From Scleroderma bovista (Eukaryota; Basidiomycota; Agaricomycetes; Boletales; Sclerodermataceae), in the NCBI GenBank assembly GCA_037178675.1, contig JAYMGJ010000161.1:31622-95621 (forward strand): a DNA stretch of 64,000 bases. Direction: 5' to 3'. The translations under genes and the position numbers were made by a program. Shown in pieces: positions 14,795 through 27,072 of this stretch (positions are counted from its first letter, which is position 1; each line of letters opens with the position of its first letter). The notes under the pieces were generated by a model. That model was not told where the DNA came from. It made no database searches and saw only the letters and a program-made list of their open reading frames with translations.

Positions 14795-17462
14795 ATGGCC
14801 GAGTTCGACTTGCTTTCAGAAATCTTTCCTCCGATCCCAGATGATTTGACACTTGCACAGTTCATTCTAGATTCCCAACACCCCTTGAGGCCAGCTCAAG
14901 TACATGGCGCGCCATGGATAATCGAGGACGAAACCGGAGTGACACGAGGATTGGATGAAGTGAGTCCATTCATCTCGTGCGCGCCATTCACAGGGGAAAT
15001 TTGGGATTGAATTCTGTCTGCGTGCCGCTGTCGGTGGCTTGGTGTCGAAAAAACTAACTGCGAGGGTTGGTTATGTAGTTACGGGAAAGGACGTCCGGCC
15101 TTGCGAACGGGTTACGCGTCAGGTTTAATATCAGTACGTATGATGCAGATCATTTATTACGGTTTGTTCTGACCACTTGCAGAGGAGGATGACGTCGGTG
15201 AGATGTTCTGCTGGAATGCTTCATTTGCGTACTGAACTCGTGTTAGCCCTTGTATTCAGTCCGAATCATCTTGGTGCGCTGTAACCTCCAAACACTAAAC
15301 ACACGAGATATACTTATTGTGTAATGTACAGATTATCTTGTCGTCGTCTGGGCTATCCATAGATTGGGTGGCATCATGTCGTGAGTTCCTGCATCACACT
15401 TGAAATAGGTCCGACCGCACACGGCCTCATTATTGCGCAGTGGCGCAAATCCCGCCTTCACTCCAGCTGAGCTGGTATATCAAATACAAGTGACAAAGGC
15501 CTCTTTCCTCGTCACTCATCCAGATGGTTTACCAGTTGCACTATCTGCTGCCCGAACTGCCAAGCTGCCGACAGATCGCATCATCTTGTTTGATGACAAA
15601 GGCTTAAAGCCGATGCAGAGGACACACCCGACGGTACAGGATTTAATTAATCAGGGATCGGCTCTCCCTCCCTTCCGTGACAGAAAGTTGAGTCCAGGGG
15701 AAGGAAAAACGAAGATAGCATTTTTCAAAATTTCCAGCGGAACTACTGGGCGACCAAAGGCAAGTCACACGTGGCGCGAGCTAGGTCTTAGATGATCTGA
15801 TTCCGGAACCATAGGCAGTCGCTATTCCTCATTATGCCCCTATAGCCAACATTATTCAGCACGCTGTTCATCAGAAAGTGAATGATGACTATACTGGATG
15901 GGAAGACCAAAGATTCCGACCGGGTGATATCTGCGGCGCGGGTGAGAACTCATATATAGAGCTCGTTGAGTCTAATTGATTGACCCTTTGAAATAGCTTT
16001 ACCCTTATATCGTGAGTGTCGACCGCTAGCCCTGCTATAAAGCTTTGATCAACGCCAGCCAGATATATATGGCATGGTGACTACTGTAAATTCCACCATT
16101 GACTGTCTCGAAATAATATCATTCATTCGCTTTCGATAGACCCATTTTATGTTCTTTTGTGGAGTTCGTGGAGTTTCCCTTCTATTGCATGGAGTTAATA
16201 CATACCTCAGATGGCTACGGTTCTAACCACCACCCGGTTCAACTTCCTGGATTTTATGCGGAGTATCATGAAACACCGCATCACACACCTCTTGTCAGTA
16301 AACATTTCTTCCGTGACATTTAATGCGCAACTATAGTTCTTCGAACAGCCTCGTGCCTCCACAGGTGGTCATGTTCTGCAAGGTGGCTGGTCTCACTTCA
16401 TTCAAATGTTTCGTTAACTCTTTCATTTAGCACCCTGCAGTCTCGCAGTACGACTTCAGTCATGTCCGATACGTGGGTTCGGGCGCAGCACCTCTCTCCA
16501 GGGAATTGATGAACCGACTTGTTGAGGTCTTCCCCAATGCAAGCATAGGACAGAGTTATGGTTCGTATATTCCCGTGACCCTGTTTCCCTTAAGTCACTC
16601 TGCGAGTTTAGGATCTACAGAGGGCGCTTTGATCTCGTCTTGGCCGGTTGACAAGAAACGCGAGCTGAGTGGAAGTGCCGGTCGAATTTTACCTGGTATT
16701 GCTGCCAGAGTTGAGAAGCATGATGGGACACTTGCTCGATTCGATGAACCGGGTGAGTTGGTGGTCAAAACACCATCATCAGCGTTGGGATACTTTGGAA
16801 ACCCCGAAGCGTATGTCGTACTTCAAATGTTTGTTTTCAACTGATGATTCGCCATCCAGCACACGGGAGACATTTGTAAATGGGTAAGTACGGTGTTTTC
16901 ATATCCCGCTTCCGGATGACTGTTTCGTAGCTGGCTTCGCACAGGCGATGAGGTTAAGATGAACAAACACGGAGAGATATTTGTCCTCGATCGCCTCAAG
17001 GTTAGCATACTCAATTCGATGTGACTGGGTGCTAACGTCAATACAAGGAAATATTAAAAGTGAAAGGTTTTCAAGTTGCTCCAGCAGAACTCGAAGGCTG
17101 CATCCTTGATCACCCTGATGTCGAGGACGCATGCGTCGTCGGGGTTCCAGACGAGTATAGCGGGGAACTTCCCTTAGCCTTTGTCGTTCTCCGCCAGGAG
17201 GCAGTCAAGCGGACGAAAGAAAGTCCCGGTGCCGGGGATGAAATAAAACGGTCTATTACCAAAGTGCGTTTGGCATTGCTAGCTAAAGCGTTTTTGGTCA
17301 CTAACCGTGCTCGATAACTAGTATGTAGTTGACAATAAAGCTCCATACAAGCAACTGGCGGGAGGCGTGGAATTTGTTGATTCTATTCCGAAGAACCCGA
17401 GCGGAAAGCTTCTCAGGCGTGTGCTTAGAGATAAAGCTCGACGCCTACAATCGAAGCTGTAG
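14795..17462 (+). CDS. 4-coumarate-CoA-ligase-like adenylate-forming enzyme, PTS1 SKL (copy 1)
   Basis: About 18 exons, some as short as 15 nt, encode an ANL-superfamily acyl/aryl-CoA synthetase. In order: the N-terminal [10 protein letters not shown] and [24 protein letters not shown]-loop [47 protein letters not shown]; the adenine motif [30 protein letters not shown] hinge region; and [11 protein letters not shown] with the catalytic lysine. It ends SKL, a peroxisomal targeting signal. The family activates carboxylic acids to acyl-AMP and then CoA thioesters; the substrate (phenylpropanoid, fatty acid or other) cannot be read. The donor after the P-loop is GCAAGT at 15760, a GC-AG intron; copy 2 has GTAAGC there. 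All core motifs are present. Confidence 0.88.
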
Positions 17463-18135
17463 ATAACGTTGATGGAATTCGATGGTGTAATCTCGATCCT
17501 ATCGTGCCTTCTACATCACATGGCAAATGCATTCCCTCTCATTGCCAAAGGTCTGTATTTCCTCTCAATGCCCTCGTAGTGCCCCGGCAGGCTGCATGGA
17601 CGTGCCTCCACCGGGCCCCCAGGAGTGGTCATGCGTACCAATACGGTCACTAGTGGTCACCAACCTTAAAAGTTAACCAGCGGTAGTCTCCCCTAGGCAT
17701 ACCTACAAGATAAATACTTCGTAGTCGTATCCTGTATAACCATCGCGTTTGGACCTGGTTCACACCCATCCACCCATCGTGGTCACCCCGATCGCCCCAG
17801 CTTGCGAATTCTAACACAGACCTCAAAGATATGTCAATCATAGACTATAGTGTACACAGTGACATACCTGCTCGTTTAAATTGTTGGTAAGACACATGGT
17901 GGGTTTCCCTGCACAATCGCTCAAGACTTGAAGTTTCTGAAGGCCTGGGCGAAGAGTGCTTTGAAGTTTCAATTTGAATTTACTTGGTGGGGCAGCGCTT
18001 CGACTAAACCCTAACTACATAGGCCATCTCGGATATTTGTGTTAGACCCTATGTCATGTGAACCGTTTCAACGTAAATCCGGCAGTTTTCTAGCGCCGTT
18101 CCTTCGTCTGCTATCAACCTAGTGTCAACGGCGAA
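17463..18135. other. Spacer between tandem ligase copies
   Basis: No gene seen. The last ~100 bases share blocks with the sequence before copy 1 (CATGTGAAC and TTTCTAGCGC), marking the 5' limit of the tandem duplication. The rest, including a 17.65-17.84 kb minus-strand open frame, has no recognisable coding signal. Confidence 0.5.
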
Positions 18136-20792
18136 ATGGCTGAGCTCGAGTCGCCTTCAGGAACCCTTCCTCCGATCCCAGATGACTTGACCCTCGCACA
18201 GTTCATTCTAGATTCCTGGCACCCCTCGAGGCCCGCTCAAGCACATGGTGTGCCGTGGATAATCGAGGATCATACTGGAGTGAGTCGGGGATTGGACGAG
18301 GTGAGTTTGTTCGACCCCATTAACAGGGGTGTTGGCGCTACGCGCCTTGGTCGGTGTCTTGGGTAGGAAAAACTAACTAGGGAGGTTGGTTGTGCAGTTA
18401 CGCGAAAGAACCTCATGCCTTGCGAACGGGTTGAGTTTCAGGTTTAATATCAGTACGTGTCAAACCGTAGATCATCTATTATGGTTAGCTCTGATCATTC
18501 GTAGAGGAAGATGACATCGGTAACTCAAGACATTCCTTCGGGCTGTTTCATTTCCGTACTGAGCCATACCATAGTCCTCGTATTCAGTCCAAATCATCTT
18601 GGTTTGTTTTGAATGTACCCTCTGGAGAGATGCGAAATACTCATTGTATGCACAGATTATCTAGTCGTTACCTGGGCCACCCACAGGCTGGGTTCCATCA
18701 TGTCGTGAGTTACTTGATCATATTTGACATATGGAAGTCTCATGATTGCACAGTGGTGCAAACCCGTCCTTCACACCAGCTGAGCTAGCATACCAGATAC
18801 AAGCGACTAAAGCCTCTTTGCTTGTCACTCACCCAGATACTTTATCTGTCGCACTGTCTGCTCTCCGAACTGCCAAGCTACCTACAGACCGCGTCGTCGT
18901 TTTTGATGGTGAAAGTCCATCGCCGACGAAGAAGACATACCCGACGGTCCAGGATTTAATTAACCAGGGGCTATCGACACCTGCCTTCCGTGACAGAAAG
19001 TTAAGTCCGGGGGAAGGTAAAACGAAGATAGCCTTCCTCAACTTTTCCAGTGGAACCACTGGGCGACCGAAGGTAAGCCAGATGCGTAACGCGTTTGATA
19101 TTAGATGATTTGATTCTGGAACGATAGGCGGTTGCTATTCCTCATTATGCCCCCATAGCCAACATTATTCAACTTGCTGTTCATCACAAGGTGAATGAGG
19201 ACTACACTCGATGGGAAGACCAAAGATTTCGACCTAGTGATATCTGTAGCGCTGGTGAGTACCCCATCTTTAGAACCTGTTGGTGGATGATCAGGAAATA
19301 TTGGGCCAGTGTTACCCCTATATCGTGAGTGTTAACTGTTAACCCTGCGCCGAAGCTTTGAATGACGCAAGTCAGATATCTATGGCATGGTGTTTAATGT
19401 AAATTCCACGATTGACTCTCGAATTAATACCACATGGTTCATTCCCTTTTCATAGACCCACTATATTTTCTTTTGCGGAGTCCGTGATTTCCCTGCTGTT
19501 TTACAAAGTTAACATGTGCTTCAGATGACCGCGGTTCTAACCACCACCCGTTTCAACTTCCTGGATCTCCTGCATAGCATCGTGAAATACCGTATCACAC
19601 ACCTCATGTGAGTAAAAAAATTATCCTCTGTTTACCTTTATATGTAAACATGGTGCTTCAAACAGGCTTGTGCCTCCACAGGTGGTCATGTTCTGCAAGG
19701 TACATAACTCTGACGTCACTTCATTCAACGGTTTCGTTAATTTGTGGGATGTTTAGCACCCTGCTGTCTCACAGTACGACTTTAGTCATGTCCGATACGT
19801 GACTTCTGGCGCGGCACCTCTTTCCTGGGAATTGATGAACCGACTTGTTGAGATTTTCCCTAACGCCAACATAGGGCAGAGCTATGGTTCGTACATTCTC
19901 GTGTCCAATATTGCCTAGGTCATCTTGTTGATTATAGGAACTACGGAGTCGTGCACTGTGATCACGACTTGCTCGATTGATAAACAACGCGACCTGAGTG
20001 GAAGTACTGGTCAGATTCTACCCGGTATTACTGCCAGAATCGAGAAAAGTGATGGGACGCTTGCTCGCTTCGATGAACCGGGTGAGTTGGTGGTCAAAAC
20101 ACCATCACTAGCGTTGGAATACGCAGGAAACCCCAAAGCGTATGTCATTTTTAATATCTGGTTTTCAGTTGATGTATTCGTCGTCCAGCACACGGGAGAC
20201 ATTTGTGAATGGGTAAGTACAGCATCCTCATTTCCCGAATATGACTGACAATTTCTTAGCTGGCTTCGTACAGGGGACGAGGTTAAAATGAACAAACACG
20301 GAGAGATATTTGTGCTCGATCGTCTAAAGGTTAGTAAACCCAATTCGATGCGACCGAATGCTAATGCCAATACAAGGAAATGTTAAAAGTGAAAGGTTTT
20401 CAAGTTGCTCCAGCAGAACTCGAAGGCTGCATCCTTGGTCACCCCGATGTCGAGGATGCATGCGTCGTGGGCGTTCCAGACGAGTATAGTGGGGAGCTTC
20501 CCTTAGCCTTTGTCGTTCTCCGCCAGGAAACAGCCATGCGGACGAAAGGAAGCTCGAATACCGGGGATGAAATAAAACGGTCTATTGCCAAGGTGTGTTT
20601 GGTATCCCTAGCCAAACCGTTTTTGGATCTCAACCACCACTCAAAAACTAGCATGTAGCTGATAATAAAGCTTCATACAAGCAATTGGCAGGAGGCGTGG
20701 AATTTGTTGATTCTATTCCGAAGAATCCGAGCGGAAAGCTGCTCAGGCGTGTGCTTAGAGACAATGCTCGACGCCTACGATCGAAGCTGTAG
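18136..20792 (+). CDS. 4-coumarate-CoA-ligase-like adenylate-forming enzyme, PTS1 SKL (copy 2)
   Basis: This is a tandem paralogue of the upstream gene with the same exon layout, nearly identical exon ends and the same motifs: [42 protein letters not shown] and PKNPSGKLL with the catalytic lysine, ending SKL. The most divergent coding stretch follows the adenine motif: copy 1 reads [20 protein letters not shown], this copy YGTTESCTVITTCSIDKQ. Around the A5-like block it has VTSGAAPLSWEL instead of [12 protein letters not shown]. These lie near the acyl pocket of the family, so the copies may differ in substrate; this is inference. No frameshift or stop was found when spliced by analogy with copy 1, so it looks functional. 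Confidence 0.87.
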
Positions 20793-20945
20793 ATGACGTG
20801 GACGTAGTCAACCGTGTAATCTAGATTGATCTTGTAGTGTGGGATCTACCTCTACATAGCATCGCAAGGCGCATACGCGTCCCAGTCATAGCCAAACAGT
20901 TTGCCTCTCACCTGAACGTTCCCGTATTCGTCTTGGGGTTGCTGA

Positions 20946-23317
20946 ATGTCCACTCGAGTGCAGCTTTACGTCTACGATCTCAGCAATGGCTTAGCTGGAC
21001 AATTGTCCATGCAAATGACTGGGCGACAGATCGATGGTATTTGGTTAGTGGGGCTTTATGTGTTCGGTTCGCTGTTATAACTGTGAATTTACTTTGAAGG
21101 CATACGTCCGTCGTTGTCTTTGGGAAAGAGATCTTCTATGGCCAGGGTATTAGCATTACACCTCCTGGCCAATCCCATGTACGTGAGCGAAGCTCTCTCA
21201 TTCTAGCAAAAATGTCGACCTGTCGTTAGCTCGGACAGCCGCTTAGAGTCATTGAAATAGGAGAAACTGCCATAGACGAAGAGACTTTTGAACAATACCT
21301 CATGGAGATCCGTGAACAATACACGTCAGAGAAGGTCAGTGATCGATTTGCGGCTCTCTACTATGGCGTGCTAACTTTCCATCCCCACCTGCAGTATCAC
21401 TTGCTAGGTGAGAAACATATTCATTGAAGCTATCGAGCGTTTTCTGGACAGCCATCAGACTTCAATTGCAACACCTTTAGCAACGACTGCGTTGACTTCT
21501 TGACGGGGCAAAGCATACCCGAATATATTAAATGTGATTCCCCGAATACTAGCTATGATCCATGGAATTCGGTATGACTAACGAATCACTTTAGCCCTTC
21601 CAGCGGACTTCCTTTCGACGCCTTTCGGAGCAGCACTTAGGCCAAGCATAGATGCCATGTTTCGCCGCGGGGCAGTTTCAGAGATCCCTACCCCACCCCC
21701 AGAAGCGACTCGTGCTGCTGCTGCTGTCTCACCGAATCCAGCTCTCGCAACTAGCCTCCTTCAGAGTGTGGCAGCGCACGCTTCCACTCACGGTTTATCG
21801 AGACCATCTGGTTCATACCCTACCCCTGCACCGACCTCTCCACCTACTCCCTCTAATGTAATGCAAGTTAGGAATTGCAGCGATCCTACATCCTTTCAGT
21901 CCCTCCTCAGAAATAACCGTGCTGTCATCGCCTTCTTTACCAGCGCCAATTGTGGTCCTTGTCGCATGATCGAGCCGGTATTTGAGGATCTTGCAAAGAA
22001 CAAAAGCAAGCCTGGTGCGGTTGCATTTGTCAAGGTAGACTTAGCAGTTGGGATGAGTGCTGCTGTCGCTGCCCCATATGGAGTTCGCGCTACCCCCAGT
22101 TTCATTTTCTTTTTGGATGGAGGAAAGGTGAGGGAGTAGAAAATGGGGTGCTCCACAGTCAGTTGATTGGATCTTTTTACAGACGCATGAGTTCAGAGGA
22201 GCAAACGTACTAGAATTACGAACCCAAGTGGATTTGCTTATTTATGCAGCATTTCCCCGTGAGTATACTTTGATTCCCGATGATACAGGCTCACCACGTT
22301 CGCGATTCAGCCCACCACCACACAACACTGTCTCTTCCAGCGGTAGAGTCCATATCACTCAATCCCATACTCTTCACGCAAGTTCCCAAACTTGACACCT
22401 TGCTAGCCAAACTCAACGAGTTCATTGATTCGGCGCCCTCTTGGACCAGTCCAGTTACTCAGGCGCAGGTCAAGCAGGTTCTAGCGAAGACTATCATTCC
22501 TTTCCTGAAAGCATCTTTTACTACTCCACCGCCACCGCAGCCACCAACGGCACCGTTTGATTCTTGGTCAGCCCTTGCAGCAAGTTTGGTGTCAAACCTG
22601 CCAATTAGTAATCTGTTCCCATTGGTCGACATTTGGCGTGTCGCGCTGCTCAACCCCAAATTCTCTGAGTGGAACAGCAACAGGAATGCATCCAAAAATA
22701 CAATTGGCGTGCTTTTGTCGAGGACCCTTGAATCAAAGGGTGTTCCTCGGAATTACCAGCTTACTGTCCTCAGAATGCTCTCGAATGTGTTCTCTAACAC
22801 GAATTTAGCACGGCAGTGCGTTGTATCCATGCGGAGTGACCTCACTTCACTTCTCGTATCAGCATTGCTGCATGAGGACGCGGGAGTCAGGACGGCTGCT
22901 GCAAGTCTGGCCTTCAATGTCGCTAGTTACCTCCAGAAGCTGAGGCTCGAGAAGATGAAGTCATCATGCAACAGCAGTATCGACCCTGACGAAGACGCAG
23001 AGTGGGAAGTTGAGATAGTCAGTGCGATTCTCGAAGCAATTGGGCAAGAGAACACGAGTGGGGACTCGGGTAAGTTGAGTCTATCTCTGATGGCCCCTCA
23101 GTGTGATCTTTCTGTGACAGTCCATCGTCTCGTGGCCTCGCTGGCCTTGCTTCTGCGCTTCTCGCCGTTTATGGAGCACCTGACTGCTTTGATGGATGTG
23201 TTACAGTCTCGCAGCATCTTAACTGCGAAATTGTCGGATGGGGATGGCACTGGCCATCCCAAGCCAGAGGTTCGCAAGCTGATTTCGGAGGTTGCAGAGA
23301 AGCTTTGTCCTCCATAG
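20946..23317 (+). CDS. DeSI/PPPDE isopeptidase - thioredoxin - PUL domain fusion protein
   Basis: The start MSTRVQLYVYDLSNGLA opens a PPPDE (DeSI-type) cysteine protease domain: the catalytic His lies in the WHTS block completed across the first intron (exon end 21043) and the Cys in FNCNTFSNDCVDFL. A proline/alanine linker follows, then a thioredoxin domain with the active site CGPC and the cis-proline block ATPSFIFF. The C terminus, from about 22.3 kb, is an all-helical PUL domain (ILFTQVPKLDTL, FPLVDIWRVALL, RNYQLTVLRMLSN, AGVRTAAASLAFNVA). PUL domains bind the C-terminal tail of Cdc48/p97, and DeSI proteins remove SUMO or ubiquitin-like modifiers. The combination suggests a redox-sensitive deconjugating cofactor of Cdc48; that is inference. 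Similar fusions occur in other fungi. The last intron (starting 23070, GTAAGT) reads through in frame if retained. Confidence 0.85.
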
Positions 23318-23608
23318 ATGTAACTATCTCTGTACTTGCTCGGTCATACATAGAATCTGTGTCACGGCCCGCTATATCCGGCACCGTGTTTGTCTGCGAA
23401 ATCACAGGCTAGGACTCATGCAGTTACCGGTCATCGACAATCACGGTGGGCCCTTTGAGCCTTACAGCCTCCCACCATCAACACCTTTCGCTGCAGGTGT
23501 CGATTTCATATCCTCTCTAACTCCATTTCATAAATACGCTGATCTCGGGGTCGTGGAAGTGCAGTGGCTCACCCATTGCACAATAACACTCGAGTATCAG
23601 TCTACCGC

Positions 23609-26109
23609 ATGCTTAGATTGCCCAGCAGGAATCTGGCCCATCGCTCGTCGCGTGCGCCGGTACGTAAATCAAACCCTACTATGCACTATTCACAATCTAG
23701 TTCCCGACTCACGCGTTCTCCAGCCCACACATCATATGGCATCTCGTTCTGTGAAGTCATCTGCGCCACGCAGATCCCAACAACAGACCCCAGAAAGCTA
23801 TGTTTCGGACCCATCTGCTGGGAATATGTTACGTTTCCAAGCTTCGTTACCCCGGCTTCCAGTACCCCCCCTTTCCACTACAGTTAGCAAATATCTCGAT
23901 ACCGTGAAACCCCATCTCACCGAAATAGAATATACCGCTACGCAAGCTAGTGCACAAGATTTCCTCAGCTCACCCCAAGCTGCTGAGCTTCAAGCGCGTC
24001 TCGAAGCACGCGCAGCAGACCCTTCCATCAAGAATTGGCTAGCCGACTGGTGGAATGAAGTGGCTTACATGGGGTATCGCGATCCTGTGGTCGTCTACGT
24101 CAGCTACTTCTATGTTCATATCGACGATCAAAGGAGGCGCGACCCTGCAAAGAGGGCAGCTGGTCTTATCAAGGCCATGCTTCCTTTTAGACACCTGGTC
24201 GAGTCGTGAGTGTGCCACCTACCAAGGGTCTTGGCCTGTTCTTATTAATGATCCAACCGTAGAAAGGAGCTTGAACCCGACAAAGCCAAGGGAGCACCAC
24301 TCTGCATGGAGTCATACAAATGGCTGTAAGTAACGAGTCCATTTCCGGTGAAGGACCCTTGTTCAATCCACTTGTGCAGGTTCCACTCGAGTCGATACCC
24401 GGTTAACCCGTCTGACAAGGCCAAGAAATTCGATCCTACAGCTCATAATCATGTCGTCTTTGTGAGGAGGAACAAGTTTTTCGAGGTGCCCTTGGTGACC
24501 GAGGAAGGCAGGGAACTTAGTGCCGCTGAACTTGAAGTGTGGGTAGTTTACACGTTGAACTTAACATCCGTGGAGTTAACCTTGCTACTCGTACAGTCAG
24601 GTCGAACGTGTCATCCGACTGGCCGGAAATGATACCAGCGTACCTGTGGGGGCTCTAACAAGCGAGAACCGTGACACCTGGGCTGATGTAAGTCTTCAGA
24701 TCCATTGAGACCTGTGATTGACGTGGTTCCTACCACCACCACACGAATTAGGCACGTGAAGTGCTGCTGGCTGCCTCGCCCCTTAATGCCGAATCGCTCG
24801 AACGAATCGAGTCTGCAGCCATAGTAGTATGTCTGGATGATACCAAACCTGTGACTCGAGAAGATATCTCGTGGGCATGTTGGGTGGGAGACGGACGCAA
24901 CCGCTTTTATGACAAACATCAACGTAGGAGAATATATTACCTTTCATCTTCCAATGAAGCTGACGACTTCACAGTGATTGTGTTTGATAATGGACGTTCC
25001 GGTTTCCTTGGAGAGCACTCGTGTATGGATGGGACTCCAACTCTCCGCTTTAATGAATTCATGCTTGCCAGCTTGGCCGCGGATAAGGTGGACCTTGGGC
25101 CACCACGCACCACGTCCACAGGCGCGGGCCTTCCACAGCCCACGGAGTTGAAGTTCGAGTTAGATGCAAGATGCATGACCTACGTCGGTGAGGCATGCAA
25201 ACATTTTGATGAGCTTGTGGGAAAGCACGACATGGAAGTAAGTATAGCTCTTCGATTGACATATGAAGTTCGCGAGGCTTATCCATACTCCATTTCTTAG
25301 GTGTTGCATTATGAAGGTTATGGGAAAGAAATGATAAAGAAGTTTAGGGTGTTGCCTGATACATGGGTACAGTTAGTGAAGCAGCTCGCATTCCACAAGA
25401 TGTTTAATCGCCCGGGGGTAACGTATGAGAGTTGCCAAACGCGGAAGTATCAATTGGGTAGGACAGAGGTCATTCGAAGTGCAAGTTCTGAGAGTAAAGC
25501 GTGGGCGGAGGCTATGCTGGACCCTGACGAAACTGTGAGTGCTGCCTCACCCTTGATAGACCTCCCACGTGAATATTCATATGACTGACTTGGAAATGGT
25601 GTTCACTAAATGATCTGACATCTCCATACCCAGGATCAGAATCGGAGTGTGCTGTTCCGGCAAGCTGCTGCGCGCCATCTTCAGTATGTGACATGGGCGA
25701 TCGAGGGAGAAGGTGTTGATAGACACCTCTTCGGACTGAAGAAGATGCTACGGGAAGGCGAGCCGATACCCGAATTTTTCTCTGATCCGGCCTATGGGAG
25801 GACTAACCACTGGGAGCTGTCGACATCCCAGCTCTCTTCCAAGCTAATAGATGGATGGGGTTACGGGGAGGGTGAGTGATTAATTCTGTGCATGCACTCG
25901 TCGACTGACAGTTGTTAGTTGTACCGGATGGTTATGGCCTTTCTTACTCGATTGGCGATCACTACATTCGCTGGACCATAACCTCGCTCAAGAGGGGAAC
26001 CAGGGAGTTGAAGCATTACCTAGCAGAAGCTGCTACGGAGACACGGTTCATGCTTGATCGGGCCGCAGCGGCTAGGGAGAAGGCGGACGGCGGTAAGACA
26101 AAGCTTTAA
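23609..26109 (+). CDS. CAT2: Carnitine O-acetyltransferase
   Basis: A choline/carnitine acyltransferase-family protein in at least eight exons. The N-terminal core starts MLRFQASLPRLPVPPLSTTV; WWNEVAYMGYRDPVV, the catalytic-His block GEHSCMDGTPTLRFNE and the distal STSQLSS and VPDGYGLSYSIGDHYI are all present. The enzyme exchanges acetyl groups between CoA and carnitine, shuttling acetyl units between peroxisome, cytosol and mitochondrion. Two starts are plausible. ATG 23609 gives MLRLPSRNLAHRSSRAP, an Arg-rich, acid-free presequence, joined over a 64-nt intron (donor 23660, acceptor before 23724). ATG 23736 lies after that intron and would omit it. The C terminus is KTKL, a weak PTS1-like tripeptide where yeast Cat2 has AKL. 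Dual targeting is therefore likely but not proven. Confidence 0.9.
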
Positions 26110-27072
26110 TGATGTCCGCCCAATGTCTGTCGTGTTGGTAATCCAAGAGTTACATGTTTCATTTGCGAAGGAGCTTTTCACTCGCCTCGGATACGAGCAC
26201 ATAAGCATCGCCACCGCAGTCTGATTGAAGTTATATGCGTGTACCCTGCCAGGGATGCCAGGGAACCCTGAGCCAAACCTGCAGCCAATGGGAACGTTAA
26301 CTTCCATCCACGTTACAGCACTTTTGGTGACGTTGACTGATCGAGATAGTCGGCCGCCCTCTCTCTTGATGCGCAGGATGCTCATGATGCAACATTCTCT
26401 CGAGACGACGTCCCTAGTCAGTAGAATTTCCTTTCGAAAAAGAGGGGAAAGACAAGATGAGCACCCGCGGTGCAGTGGCCGCCCACGGGAATGCTCCATT
26501 GTTCTTCCCAAGGCAAGTCACACCTGGCTCCGCATGGAACTTGACTGTGCATGAAAGGTTTGCAACGAACGGCCTATTCCCGATGTGGCTTGCACCAGTG
26601 CATAGTTGTAAATCCTGGTTCGGCAGTTGGGTGTAGAGGACTTGGTCACGATCACTTGGACTGGCTATGAATGGATCCAGGCTGGTCATGCACCTTCCTC
26701 CTTGAAATCGCCTGGTGGGAATGGCGAACGGTTTTGCTTGATCAGTGTGGGTGTGACGTATGCGTGTCCTATCCGCTCGGACGATAAGGGACATGCAGGA
26801 AAATGGGGGGACGATGGCCACGACTCGTCTGGTGAAGATTCAGCTGGTCCATTTCCGTCGTGTGGCAGCATCTATGACCAGCAGAGTTGAGTTTACTTTC
26901 CAGTGGGCCTTGGATCGCGATTTGGCGTCTCAAAGGTCTGCCGTGGGCGTCTGTGGTTAATATAATTCCTTTGGCCTGAGCCCCCCTTGTCCGTTCAATT
27001 CGGGCCTCTTCTTGCACCTCCGTCCTTATCATACACAGACTTCACCCAACCTCCCCCGTCTCACTATTAGAA
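26110..27072. other. Intergenic, no supported gene
   Basis: This covers the 3' end of the acetyltransferase and the promoter of the transcription factor. Overlapping open frames on both strands at 26.2-26.9 kb have no family resemblance and no splice-consistent partners. The CT-rich run before 27073 is typical of a fungal core promoter or 5' UTR. Confidence 0.5.
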
